This document shows positions 20,301 to 30,443 of a DNA stretch of 64,000 nt, one piece after another. Each line of letters opens with the position of its first letter. The stretch's first letter is position 1. The notes under the pieces are model-generated. The model had not been told where the DNA came from and searched no databases. It was given only the letters and a program-made list of their open reading frames with translations. Position numbers and translations under genes: made by a program. Source of the stretch: Brachynemurus nebulosus (taxonomy: Eukaryota; Arthropoda; Insecta; Neuroptera; Myrmeleontidae); NCBI GenBank assembly GCA_035578155.1, contig JAPWDM010000007.1:36368413-36432412 (forward strand), written 5' to 3'.

Positions 20301-20919
20301 GACTGACAATGAGCGATTTTTGTTGAAAATATTTCACTTTATTGTCAATTATTTGTACTATTTTGACAAACTGTGACACATAATATGTATCAACAGTGTA
20401 TAATCAAAGATATAATGTTAGTTACACGGTGGATGAGTGGGGGGAATCCCGGGATGTGTGGAGTTTGAGCGCGGTGAAACTGTGTACAGACAGATGAGTG
20501 GTAACGAATACTACTCTGGGAGCATCATGTCAACTTGTGTAAAAGTCGTTGTCACCACTTTACGACAAGCGTTCGATGATCAAACCAACGTAGCAGAAAA
20601 ATGAAAAGCTAAATCCAGTTATCTAGCAATTTCAAATCTTTTTCTTGAATGAATGAGTTGCCTCCGTTTTACACTTATTGTTGGTATATACGGTCGCATC
20701 GTACAAATATAATCGTTACATTTATTGTATTCGGTTACGTCTTTGCTTTCATGCTGTAACTTGTTTATTGTTGCTGTTGTTCGATAAAAATTACAATTTC
20801 ATCGAGAATTTTTGTGATTTTGTATTTTTGGTGACCTTAGGAGCATTTTAGGATCGTCATATCTTCAAGCCCAGGGATTCGCAGGGCACGACGTGCGGAC
20901 AAAATGCGGTCTATAATCT
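20301..20919. other. No gene recognised
   Basis: A GC-richer patch at 20430-20560 carries no convincing frame. Nothing else supported. Confidence 0.35.
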
Positions 20920-20927
20920 GCAAAAAT

Positions 20928-21371
20928 TAGTGATGAGCAAATGCAAGACCAAGACCAAGACTTGGCAGTCTTGGTCTTGTTCTTGCATTAAGAATCTTGG
21001 TCTTGCTAGTCTTGCTAGAGCAGTTTGAGTCTTGGTCTTGGGCTTGGTCTTACAAAATGCAGTCTTGGTCTTGGTCTTGCTAAAAAATCTTGTACTTTCT
21101 TGCATTTTTTTATTACCGAATTTTTCCCTTCTAGAATCAGAATTTTCTCTCTTTACGGTATTAATTATACTTTCAAACTATTTAAATAGTTTAGCAAGAG
21201 TCTTGCTTTTTTCTTGCTTTTATCTTGGTCTTGCTCACTTGAGTCTTGGTATTGGTCTTGCAGCCACACTTATAGTCCTGGTCTTGCTCTTGGTATACAT
21301 AGTCTTGGTCTTGCAAAAAATGCAAGACCAAGACAAGACTGCAAGATCAAGACTAATTTTGCTCATCACTA
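20928..21371. mobile_element. TCTTGG-rich hAT MITE, copy 1, perfect 8-bp duplication
   Basis: 444 bp flanked by GCAAAAAT (20920-20927 and 21372-21379). Both ends are TAGTGATGAGCAAA in inverted orientation. The interior is dominated by CAAGAC/GTCTTG repeats around a central unique segment (CTTTACGGTATTAATTATAC), which is shared with copy 2 at 33148-33551. The 8-bp duplication supports hAT. There is no coding capacity; the open frames are Leu/Val-rich translations of the short repeats. Confidence 0.9.
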
Positions 21372-21379
21372 GCAAAAAT

Positions 21380-21651
21380 GCCGCCGGCGATGTCGAAATT
21401 TAGATTTACCGATATATTTTTTTTTAAGTGTTCAAAATCCGAGTTACTTGTGATATAATTTATTCAATGATCTACATAGTTTTATATAAATCCTGTTTTT
21501 ATGGCAAGATAACCAAATTCGTTTAGGAAATGTGATTTTTTTTATTGTCCTGATAATTCTGGTTTCATCAAATATGAAAAAAGCAATTTTGAAAACCCAC
21601 CATCGGCTTCAAATTTTATATTTCTACAATCAAAATTAGTTTTTGGAGTGT
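21380..21651. other. No gene recognised
   Basis: AT-rich flank; nothing supported. Confidence 0.3.
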
Positions 21652-21945
21652 TTAAAAAAATTCAGCATACGTGATGACACCATCAAGTTCAGTTTTTTCT
21701 TTTTGGTTCTGTTGGTAAAATTTGGATAATTTGAGTGTCAAATTGTGATTTTTTCTGTAAAAATGGTCAAGTTCGTTCAGTGATAGCCATGTATGATTAA
21801 TTTCATGCATATTTGGTTTAATAACCACTTCATCTTTTTCCACTGTAATTTCAAATGTATAAAGCATTCGTGGGTTGATTTCTCCATTTCTGTTTTCTGT
21901 TCTATCACAAACAAAATCTGTAAAACTAAGTATGCTTACTGACAA
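21652..21945 (-). CDS. Unidentified 97-aa protein-like frame, possible terminal exon
   Basis: The best-looking non-repetitive frame in this part of the window. It reads DFVCDRTENRNGEINPRMLY, a strand-like TFEITVEKDEVVIKP, then HEINHTWLSLNELDHF, ending GVITYAEFF. A plausible acceptor (CTTAGTTTTACAG) precedes the codon for Asp at its start, so the upstream ATG need not be used. The E..W.SL.EL pattern after a beta strand is reminiscent of the distal part of Nudix domains, but the catalytic Nudix box is not present here, so I do not assign it. Nearby DNA shows no matching exons. Confidence 0.35.
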   Translation of the reverse strand: MSVSILSFTDFVCDRTENRNGEINPRMLYTFEITVEKDEVVIKPNMHEINHTWLSLNELDHFYRKNHNLTLKLSKFYQQNQKEKTELDGVITYAEFF

Positions 21946-24054
21946 CTGTAGTCTGACTTTTGTAATTTTGAAGACCGTTAAAAATGTTATTCATGTTGTT
22001 TGAATGTTAAAGTTTCCAAATTGTCATCGTCGTCAAAAGTTGCTCTGCGATCGACGTATTGAAAACCACAAACTAATTTTTCATTGTGTTGCTTCGTATT
22101 TTAAAATTTTTTTCTTGGGAATTTAGATGCTTGCTTAAATTATTGGTTGCAAATTTTTAATCTTGCATTGTTTTTTTTCTAATTTATAAAATTCAAGTCA
22201 ATTTCAATATTAAATAAAAATTATATTAAGCGAATTAAAAATGTAATAAGTTTTTGAATGATGAAAAAAGGCATTAAATGATAATGTGGCAAATGGTCTT
22301 TTCGACGGGTGACAGACACGAGTACTGTGACGTACACACTCTTTTGTTGTCCAGTCAAGCATGATTCATTGCCTTTCTTTATCCTGTTTCTTTTTTCAAC
22401 ACATCCCTCCACAACATACAATGTCTCAAGGGTAGATTCCAATATATTTTGCAATATTAAAAGGTAGTTGCCTAAAATAATTTCTTTATCATAATCATTT
22501 TTATATCTGCTAAAAAAAAACACTAATAAAATTTTTTTAGTTAAATACGGCATCAAATAAATTTTTTTAGTTACCGTAAATAAAAAAAAAAACATGTTTC
22601 TGATGACGAAAAAAAATTGTTGGAGTAACAAATATTTCAACTAATTTCGTGTAGTTATACAAACAAAATAACAGTGTACTAATAACTATATTATGTTGTT
22701 AATGTAATCAGTGATTTTGTTGCAATAACTAAAATAATAATTTGTGTCACCCTTAATAGATAACTTTTACGTTCTACATATTTTTTAACGTATTGATTTA
22801 ATCTTTTGGTATCTCTTCTCAGTTATTTTGTTGCATCAAAAAAATTTTTTTGTTGCATTAACTATAGTGCGTTAGTTACAGTATTCATCAGTTTTTTTGT
22901 TGTAAACATTTAGTGTCAGTCAGTAAATCTTCTATTCGAATCCTTTGGTTATCACAACTAATTTTTATTTATATCACTGTGAACTACAAGCAATTGTTAG
23001 AGCAACTATTTCAAGTTAACTAAATTTTTTTAGTAACAGGAACTATACAGTTTCTTCAGTGTACCTTCAAAGTAGTGTTTGAAATAATCTTTGTGAAAAT
23101 AATCAAAATAAACATGATACTTATTAAGTTGATGTCACCCAGATTTCGATCACTTGATCAATAAGTAAGTAGAGGGAGCGGAAGGAGAACACCTATATAA
23201 ATGTTCATATTGTGGAGAGGAATGACAACTGCCCTAGTTTATTGTCGTCACAACCACCAACTAAGGGTACAAACAACAGTGACCTAGCATCGTCGTTTCA
23301 TAACCATACAAAACAACCCCCTTGATTCAACATATTATATATACATATGATACAAAGCAGGGTTGAAATGATATATATTTTATTCAGATATTCTAAATAC
23401 AATTCTTATATATGTGTTATGCCTTATTGAAATGTCAAATAAAAATATTGTATTTAGTTTTGAAAAATAGTCACACATTTAAAATAATTTTTCGCTTAGA
23501 AAATATATTTCCCCTTTTTCGAGTTGTGCATTTTCCGTTGTTCGTTGTCATTTATGAAAAATAATTTTTTTTAAAAAAAAAAAAAGCTTCAAGCTATTTA
23601 TTATGTATAATAACTTTACACCATTAGTTGTAATTTGTACCAGAAAATAGCAAGTTTTTTTTTTCTGTTGGTGGGCTTAATAGCGATTTTTAGTGAACAG
23701 TGATTTGTTTTTTTGTTAAATACGAATCCGTGTAATAGAATTTAAAAATGGTTTCCGGATTCAACGTACTCTTTATTTAAACTTTTAAAAATGTGGAAAA
23801 AATGAATATTTTAAACTCCTAACATATACATAAGTTGTCCTTCGAAATCGGCGACTAGACACCAATATTAAGTTTTCGATGATTTCATTTCTTCGGCTAC
23901 TGTTATTTGAAAAATTTTTTTTCACAAATCAGTCAATTTGCTACTAAGTATTTGCTTTTGTTGCCTAACATTCGTTTTACTGTCTATAATAGACGCCATT
24001 TGTATCATTACTTTATAATTATCATTTATTATGAGGTGTGTGGATCACACCACA
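21946..24054. other. No gene recognised
   Basis: AT-rich. At 22540-23060 the phrases GTTGCAxxAAC, ATTTTTTTAGTTA and GTTAGTTACAG recur irregularly, suggesting an old unclassified repeat. The TATATAAA at about 23192 has no supported gene behind it. Confidence 0.35.
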
Positions 24055-24355
24055 AATCCACTCCCACAATTCCACTCCCACCTTAGAGAAAAGTTTGAAA
24101 GCAATTCTTTAATTTTAAATATGATTCTTGTAGCCTGGAATTATTTCCGCTAATACCACATCCCCACGGTGTCCATCAACGTGTTAACACCCTTTTTAAT
24201 AATTGTTGGTGAAGAAATTGTGTCCAATTTGTCGTAGTCGTAGTTATAGTTTTAATTTTAATATTAGTTGTAGTTTTATGTTAGTAGTAGTGTAATAGTA
24301 GTAGTGTAGTATTAGTAATAGTGTAGTATTAGTAGTATTAGTAGTAGTGTAGTAG
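24055..24355. repeat. Composite repeat C1 with TAG-rich minisatellite, copy 1
   Basis: CCACAATTCCACTCCCACCTT starts a segment that recurs at 25656-25995 and, truncated, at 26177. Both longer copies run through CATCAACGTGTTAACACCC into a (TAG/GTA)n minisatellite (here 24265-24355). A shorter relative of its first part lies near 25180-25440. Confidence 0.65.
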
Positions 24356-24412
24356 TACTTTGGATCATATCGAAAACGTTTTAATGTCATCAGATGTTTA
24401 GGAGGAGGACAA
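24356..24412 (-). pseudogene. Fragment of a USP-type deubiquitinase catalytic domain
   Basis: Minus strand encodes PPKHLMTLKRFRYDPK. This matches the conserved P..L...LKRF.YD strand of ubiquitin-specific proteases (peptidase C19), which lies between the zinc-ribbon-like CxxC part and the His box. It abuts the TAG minisatellite directly. Too short to act; one of three such fragments, with 25506-25554 and 28293-28360. Confidence 0.6.
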
Positions 24413-24525
24413 GGAAAGTAGTAGAGTCTACAGCTGTCTTCTCGATTTCCTCGGAACGTCGGAATTCTACCATCGAAATCGGGATGGGCCCGATTTAAGC
24501 CTGATTCAAGCTCTGTTAATTTCAT

Positions 24526-25179
24526 TTATTCGAAATTGTGATATTGCAACATATATTTATTGTAACGATACACAAGTTATAAACTAAAGCCAACTCTGTT
24601 CTGTTGAACAGTGTCACCCTTCTATTTTTTGCTATTACTATGCTATTTCCATTCTTACCATAATCTTTTAACAACAGAAAGATGGCTTATTATATGTATG
24701 TCATTGTCAAACAAAATTACATATATATAAATATGACAGAAATATTTCGTTGTCTCTTCAATTCAACTCAACCTTTTCTAATAAAACAATTCGGTTTTAT
24801 GTGTATGTGCGGCGTTACATTCATCGTTTTGGCTACTCCCATAACATTGGTCTACTAATCGACCGACGTACGAAGCCGAATTGCGATATTTCAGTTCTGA
24901 ATAAAAGTTTTTGTTGCTTAATGCGACAGTTACCTTTATTTCATCCATTGTTTTATGAGGCTATAATCATTATAAATATTACCGTAATACAATTTATTTA
25001 ATAATTAATTTAACATATTCTTTGTTAATTTTGATTGAGGCTTTTGATTGTTTTTATGGATTATGTGATTCATTAAAAATAGTTGGACTACTAACTCTTC
25101 CAAAATTTTAGTGTGACCCCTCAAAAGAGTATCTGTTAGACAATGTGTTAAGTCAGTTTCGGGGTAAAATATAGTTCAG
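24526..25179. other. No gene recognised
   Basis: No frame or repeat supported, beyond AT-rich sequence. Confidence 0.35.
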
Positions 25180-25505
25180 AAATGTTTAAAAGTGATTCTT
25201 TAATTATAAATAGAATTCATGTATCTTGGAATCATTTCCGCCATTAGTTGCAATAATAACATTTGGTCGTCTAATATGGAATGTCGTTTTTCGACCACTT
25301 GGTCTAGCACGTAATTCAAATAAATATCGACACTTTCTTAAGCATTAGAGGAATGTTTAAAAGCCGTTCTTTTATTTTAAATATAATTATTGTAGCCTGG
25401 AATCATTTCTGCCATTAGTTGGAACAACATTTGGTCATGTAATATGAAATGTTGTTTTCCAATACCACGTGTAGTATTAGTGGTATTAGTAGTAGTGTAA
25501 TAGTA
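25180..25505. repeat. Partial, tandem-diverged C1 repeats
   Basis: Segments near 25180-25300 and 25350-25500 repeat AAAxxxxTTCTTTxATTxTAAAT, then GTAxCxTGGAATCATTTC and AACATTTGGTC. They are shortened relatives of C1 and lead again to a short TAG-rich stretch before the USP fragment. Confidence 0.5.
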
Positions 25506-25554
25506 TTTTGGATCATATCGAAAATGTTTTAATGTCATCAGATGTTTAGCAGCC
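25506..25554 (-). pseudogene. Second fragment of the USP catalytic domain
   Basis: Encodes LLKHLMTLKHFRYDPK on the minus strand: the same LKRF.YD segment with Arg changed to His, the variant also found at 28293. It again lies beside TAG-rich sequence. Confidence 0.55.
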
Positions 25555-25650
25555 TGAGTAACTCAGAGTACGCGTTCTTAGCATAGATGCAATTGGGAGA
25601 TTGCATCAATTGCATCGGGGAAACAATTTTTGTTTCACTTTTGACAAAAA

Positions 25651-25995
25651 TTTCCCACAATTCCACTCCCACCTTAGAAAGCAATTCTTTAATTTTAAAT
25701 ATGATTCTTGTAGCCTGGAATTATTTCTGCTATTAATTGGAATAATATATTTAGTCGTGTAATATGAAATGTCGTTTTCCAATACCACACTCCCACGGTG
25801 TTCATCAACGTGTTAACACCCTTTTTAATAATTGTTTGTGAAGAAATTGTGTCCAATTTGTCGTAGTCGTAGTTATAGTTTTAATTTTTATATTAGTTGT
25901 AGTTTTATGTTAGTAGTAGTGTAATAGTAGTAGTAGTAGTAGGGTAGTATTAGTAGTAGTTGTAGTTATAGTAGTAGTAGTAGTAGTAGTAGAAT
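25651..25995. repeat. Composite repeat C1 with TAG minisatellite, copy 2
   Basis: Close copy of 24055-24355 with a longer (TAG)n stretch at 25905-25995. Minus-strand peptides such as WNCGKFLSKVKQK are repeat translation. Confidence 0.7.
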
Positions 25996-26443
25996 AGTTG
26001 TGTAGTAGGCATCAGAACGAAAGACAATCAAATTAGGAAGGTAACGTCCAATTTTTAAAACCTGAAAAACAAGAAAAAATAAATCAAATAGCTGTGTTTG
26101 TCCCTATGAATAGCAAATCTTAGCACAGATGCAATCGGGAGCAAATTTTTGTTTCAGTTTTGACAAAAATTTCCCACAATTCCACTCCCACCTTATTTGT
26201 CAGTTTTCGTTCCGTTTTCGGCACTCAATTTTTTTTTCATCGATGGTCGCCCAAACTCACTCTCGTCCTCGAAAAAAAACTTCGCTGGCATCGGAGTCCC
26301 TTCTTCCTCGTTTATAGTTCTGCTTATAATATTAAGGGTACCTATAGGTAATCAATTATTTTTACTTAGGAAGTTTTGCTTGAGTTTAATTCAGAGTGTT
26401 GACTTTTTAATACGTGTTTAAGTTTTTATTACATTTGCGCAAA

Positions 26444-27040
26444 ATGGGGGACAATTAACCAACAGAAGAACACTTACGTCATTGGATGCTTGTTCATTTT
26501 CGATCGGGTTTTAATGGAACGATTGCAACAAAAAAAAAATCTGTGATGTGTATGGGGACATACTGAAATTCAGCAAGTGTCAGCGTTGGTTTAGAAAATT
26601 TTGCAGTGATAATTTTGACTTGTCCGATAGTGATCGAATCATTCGACAGTGATAGGAATAATTCATTTTGAGCTGTTAAAGCCGGAGGAAACAGTTACAA
26701 CTGAATTGTATTACGAACAATTAGATAGATTACATAATCTTTCGTCATTTTGGCATCATGTAGCAAAATTAACTCAAGAAAAATAAGGCAGTTGAATTGG
26801 GAAGTGTTAACACATCCTCCTTATTCTCCCGACATAGCACTATGTGACTTTAATTTATTCCGATCCATGAAACATTCTCTAAGAAATAAAAATTTTAAAA
26901 ATATCGATTCATGTGAGAGCTCACCTAGAATCATTTTTTTCGTTCTTCTAATGGGTACTTCTAATATTAATGAGGTGATGCGTCAACTAGTTTACGATAA
27001 TACCAATCAGTGGCATCGAATAAAAATATTAAATTTTCGA
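26444..27040 (+). pseudogene. mariner-family transposase, internally deleted
   Basis: Plus-strand remnant. From the ATG at 26444: EEHLRHWMLVHFRSGF, then KKKICDVYGD, SKCQRWFRKFCSDNFDLSDS (DNA-binding helices and the .QRWF.KF..G.FDL.D signature). A stop follows soon after. The distal part resumes in another frame with LLKPEETVTTELYYEQLDRL. Then come WHHVAKLTQEK and QLNWEVLTHPPYSPDIALCD, which carries the third catalytic Asp in its YSPD..xCD context, and LFRSMKHSL. The central part with the first two catalytic Asp residues is gone. It belongs to a different mariner lineage from the 2.4-kb copy (residues differ throughout). GTACCTATAGGTA near 26338 may be near the left end, but no partner was found. 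Confidence 0.85.
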
Positions 27041-27570
27041 ACTGACACAAACTTCTTTTTATTATATATATTGTATTTGCATATGTATGCATAAACCATG
27101 TATAAAAAGAATCCGTACTTGAAAGTGGAATGTTACGGGTCGATGGGGAAGCACATTGAGGAGGATTATAACAGCCAAACAGCATGTAATCGTATGCACA
27201 TACATGCATACGCTTGAATAAACTTATTTCGATATAAATTAAATCCCGATTCTAACGTTACATTTGAATTTTTCATTTTGTTTTTTAAACAAAATTTATA
27301 GTCAATAAGTAAATTCCACACGGGTATTTCACTTTATTCCACCAAACGAAACAATACCCAAAATAACAAAAGTTTGTTCTTTTTTTTTCTTCATATAAAT
27401 TGTTCCGTTTGTACGGATACAGAGACTGAATAACAATCGATTTCACCCCGTCGAGTTACTTGAATATTAAAGAAATAGCGAGATTTTTCGGTTACATTAC
27501 CGGTGTCCACGTATTGCAAACTGACCATTTTAATCATAGTATCCGGTGGTCAATTTTAGTATCCATATAA
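27041..27570. other. No gene recognised
   Basis: AT-rich flank of the mariner remnant; a matching inverted repeat was not found. Confidence 0.3.
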
Positions 27571-27574
27571 AATT

Positions 27575-27690
27575 CTTTTGAACAGGATTCGAACCAATCC
27601 AATTAAAAATTTCACTGACAGTAGTAAATTTTTACTTGTACACAATAGTCAGAGAACCGTTGAACTACATAATTCTGGGAAAATATTCAG
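27575..27690 (-). repeat. tRNA-like sequence, possible SINE head
   Basis: The minus strand holds TAGTTCAACGGTTCTCTGAC (resembling an A box and D arm) and, about 58 bp later, GGTTCGAATCC (perfect B box). The spacing is too long for an ordinary tRNA and the stems do not pair well, so a tRNA pseudogene or tRNA-derived SINE is likelier than a working gene. Confidence 0.35.
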
Positions 27691-27718
27691 GTGACATAGG
27701 GGATTCAGTCCGGAAATT

Positions 27719-28030
27719 TTGCCAGGTCAGAACATTTTATTCGAGTGCGTCCATAAACCACGTCGCTTAGTTGAAGGGCAGGAGCAGGATAAAAAGGATG
27801 TTAATGGAATTGAATGTGTTCTGGAATTGGGGGGTGGGTCAAGGAAAAGGAATCCTGTAGTCTGCATGGAGGGCGGAGGAATTCAAGGAAGGGCAAGATG
27901 GAACTACCTAGTTTATGGACGCTCCCCTGCGGAAGATCAGTTATTAGGAGTAGCAATTTCAAATATACATTTAAAAGGGAGTTTGAGTAGAAGGTCAATT
28001 ATTGGGAACAGCAATTTTAAATAAACATTA
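27719..28030 (+). repeat. LLG-motif repeat on the plus strand
   Basis: AEDQLLGVAISNIHLKG is read at about 27937-27987. In another frame EGQLLGTAILNKH follows to the stop at 28024-28030. Two tandem motif copies lie in opposite orientation to the 1-13 kb block. The preceding 200 bp is unusually G-rich (GGGGGGTGGGTC, GGAGGGCGGAGG) with no recognisable domain. Confidence 0.5.
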
Positions 28031-28145
28031 GAATAACGTAGTAGGTAATAGTTGTAGTTTAAGTAGTTTAAGTAATTAGTAGTATAAGTAGGGTAGTTTA
28101 GTTTAAGTAGTATAAGTAATGTAGTTAGTAAGTAGAGTAGTTCAT
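28031..28145. repeat. Degenerate TAGT/TTTAAG minisatellite
   Basis: Irregular GTAGTTTAAGTAGT units; a second block lies at 28695-28815. Confidence 0.8.
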
Positions 28146-28176
28146 ATTTTTGTTGCCTTTTTCTGAGTATTTGCAT

Positions 28177-28620
28177 AAGTAATTTGCTGATCGAGATAAT
28201 TCAGTGCAAGCATTACTTGAGTTTTATTTGGAACCGGAACAACTGTGTGGTGAGAATCGTTATTGGTGTGATCGTTGTGAGGCGTTCAAGCTCCTAAACA
28301 TCTGATATTGACATTAAAACATTTTCGATATGATTCAAAATCACAGCAACGGGCGAAATTGTTCCAGAGTTTTTTATTATCTAGTGATTACTCATAATAC
28401 ATCCCATTACGATCTATATTCTGGGCAGTATCACACATGTGCAAAAGATAATTTAACGTAGATTAAGAATATACTAACTCAATTTCGAAAATTTGGAAGT
28501 TAAGGTCCCTTTTCCCTTGGCGGGTCACATTTAGGAGTTTGGTATAAATTTAACGATAGTTGGGTGAATCGAAGTTCATTAGCTGAATTGTCGTCACTTC
28601 AACAGCCATCAACACCTTAG
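28177..28620 (+). pseudogene. Ubiquitin-specific protease (USP) catalytic domain, frameshifted
   Basis: Four consecutive open pieces in the right domain order. 28177-28290: RDNSVQALLEFYLEPEQLCG, then ENRYWCDRC (first half of the C19 zinc ribbon). 28293-28390: PKHLILTLKHFRYDSKSQQR (LKRF.YD strand). 28381-28460: THNTSHYDLYSGQYHTCAKD, matching the His-box strand SGHYY.Y.K; the catalytic His is replaced by Gln. 28525-28620: WYKFNDSWVNRSSLAEL ending QQPSTP and a stop, the final W..FND..V...TPY block. The pattern is closest to the USP35/USP38 type as I remember it, which is uncertain. The amino half with the catalytic Cys is absent. USPs remove ubiquitin from proteins; this copy cannot. Confidence 0.8.
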
Positions 28621-28695
28621 TTTTGTTTCCCCCCAGATCCGGCCCTGAGTTTGAGTAGAAGATCAATTATTGGGAACAGCACTTTTATATAAACA
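28621..28695. mobile_element. hAT-type terminus joined to an LLG-motif copy
   Basis: ATCCGGCCCTG at about 28639-28649 is the right-end sequence of the hAT MITE at 45091-45322. It is followed immediately by AGTTTGAGTAGAAGATCAAT and the LLG-motif core. The mirror-image junction occurs at about 32424-32460. The other end of this element was not found. Confidence 0.45.
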
Positions 28696-28815
28696 TCGTA
28701 ATAACGTAGTTATAGTAGTAGTGTAAGTAGTTTAAAATAGGGTAGTTTAGTAGTAGTATAAGTAATGTAGTTAGTAAGTAGTGTAGTTAGTAAGTAGTGT
28801 AGTTCAGTCTTTTAG
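28696..28815. repeat. TAG/TAGT minisatellite
   Basis: Irregular GTAGTxTAAGTAGT units, second block of the 28031-28145 type. Followed by a phrase (CCAAACCATAGTAAAGGTAA) whose complement lies near 60542-60566. Confidence 0.75.
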
Positions 28816-29112
28816 TCTTCAGTCAGTTCCAAACCATAGTAAAGGTAACTTTTTAAAACAACTATCGCTGGTGTAGGAATGTTGATAGTCGCTGTCCAAT
28901 AATTAGCTTTTACCCGAAACTTCGGTTTCAAGTGATATTAAAGACGTCAGTCAAACACGTTTGATGGCCAAAACGGTGTTCTGAGCTTTTTTCGTCAAAA
29001 GGGTTTTTTTGCTGTCAAAAGTTTTCAATATACCTAAGTTTCTGAATGATTGTTTTATGTAAACTAGTTTTCGAGAGATATTCTTTATATCGTATGCATG
29101 TATTTTTTAAAT

Positions 29113-29260
29113 ATGATCAGTTTGGCCAATATAAGCAGCATCACAATCACTATAATCTAAATGGTAAACTCTACACTTGTTGATGGGATTTGATTCTTTT
29201 TGTTGAAAAGTCGATATTGATATTTGAATTATTTTTTTATGGTCATTGAAAGGCATGTAG
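29113..29260 (-). pseudogene. GIY-YIG endonuclease fragment of Penelope type
   Basis: The minus strand encodes KCRVYHLDYSDCDAAYIGQT. This fits the GVY.L.C..C...YIGQTGR core of the GIY-YIG nuclease found at the carboxy end of Penelope-like retroelements; the Tyr pair and YIG are kept, the initial Gly-Val is altered. Upstream residues (FQQKESNPIN) would be linker. Homology stops just after the Thr, and the conserved Arg and Glu of the nuclease are missing. Other GIY-YIG proteins are possible, so the element assignment is tentative. Confidence 0.5.
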
Positions 29261-30443
29261 ACGCATATCATATTACCCGACAGGGGCCATTTTTTTGTGG
29301 CTTTGTGAAACTGATCAAAAATTTTTATTAGTATTTACTGTAATAAAATTAATTATATTATCCTGTATCGTTACGAATCGTGAGCCTTGGAGGAGTATAA
29401 ACATCATTACATGCGTAAAATTTTTTTATGGATTTAGGGTTACATGATAGGTGGGAGGAAGAATTTGTGGTTAGACAATTAATCAGAAAAAAATTAATAA
29501 AACCGTCAAATAAAAATGTAATTTTTCATATATAAAGAGGGTAACAATACTTGTAAAGTGATATAATAATTTGTTTGAGGGAGGTATTCGGACAGCTCGT
29601 CGGGTAGCTAACTTTCAATGTTAGGCATTAATGCTACGTTATGGTCTATCGTAACAAGCGTACATGGGCATTATTATTATACATAACAATACGGCAAACA
29701 ACTTGTACAGAATTTTCAAAATTTTCTTTTTCGGTTACCACATAAATATTAACAAATTTTTTTCGGTGCGAAGTTTTATACTGAACACTTCAGTTTTTTT
29801 TCTTTGGTTTTATAGTGTAGTTATTTTTTTGGTTTATTTACGTTAATTTTCGCATTTTTAACAACTTTATGATCATAGACGCTGTACCACGTTAACTAAT
29901 TCCAAACAATTTTCTTTTCTCTCAAATCAAGCTTTTTGATGGGTCTCTGTTTAAGTGTCTGATCTTGCCACCAACAATTAATGCCCGTTTTTTTACACTC
30001 CTCGTCTATGATAGACGCCAGCCACATCATTATTTGTATACTTGAAGTTTTGAGCTTTGTATTTTCGGTGATTTTTTTTTTTTTTGGTGCAGTTGAGGTG
30101 CATGTTATACGATCTCTATCTATCGCTTAAGAAGAGTTTATACTGTACGTTGGTTTAGTAGATAAATAACGTAAAAGTGAAATGCGCCGATTCTAATCCG
30201 TCTAGATTAAGTACCTAATTTCATAGCGGACTTGTTAATACTAAAGGATTAATTATATGAATATGGGTTAGCTTTTGCACGTTCAACCCCTAAAGTATTT
30301 GCATTTACACACCTATATTAGTGAAGAGTACATTTATATTATGCCCTACACGTAAAAGTCACCCCCGGTATTAAAATTATAAAATATATTTTCATGTATT
30401 ATTGAATCAGATTACCTTCAATAAAATTTTTATCTCTTTTTGA
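29261..30443. other. No gene recognised
   Basis: AT-rich. TCTATxATAGACGCCA near 30004 also occurs near 23982 in a similar context, hinting at an old shared repeat. Confidence 0.35.

Noticed and set aside
20911..21403. Leu/Val-rich frames over the hAT MITE
   Set aside because: Translation of GTCTTG words; the termini and 8-bp duplication explain the sequence.
22221..22640. 139-codon minus frame
   Set aside because: Rich in Phe/Lys/Asn from AT-rich DNA, no domain, no splice or repeat support.
23180..23230. C2H2-like phrase GEHLYKCSYCGEE with a TATATAAA
   Set aside because: A stop follows immediately, and no finger His or second finger is present; too short to support.
27575..27690. Functional tRNA gene
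   Set aside because: A and B boxes are too far apart and the acceptor and T stems do not pair.
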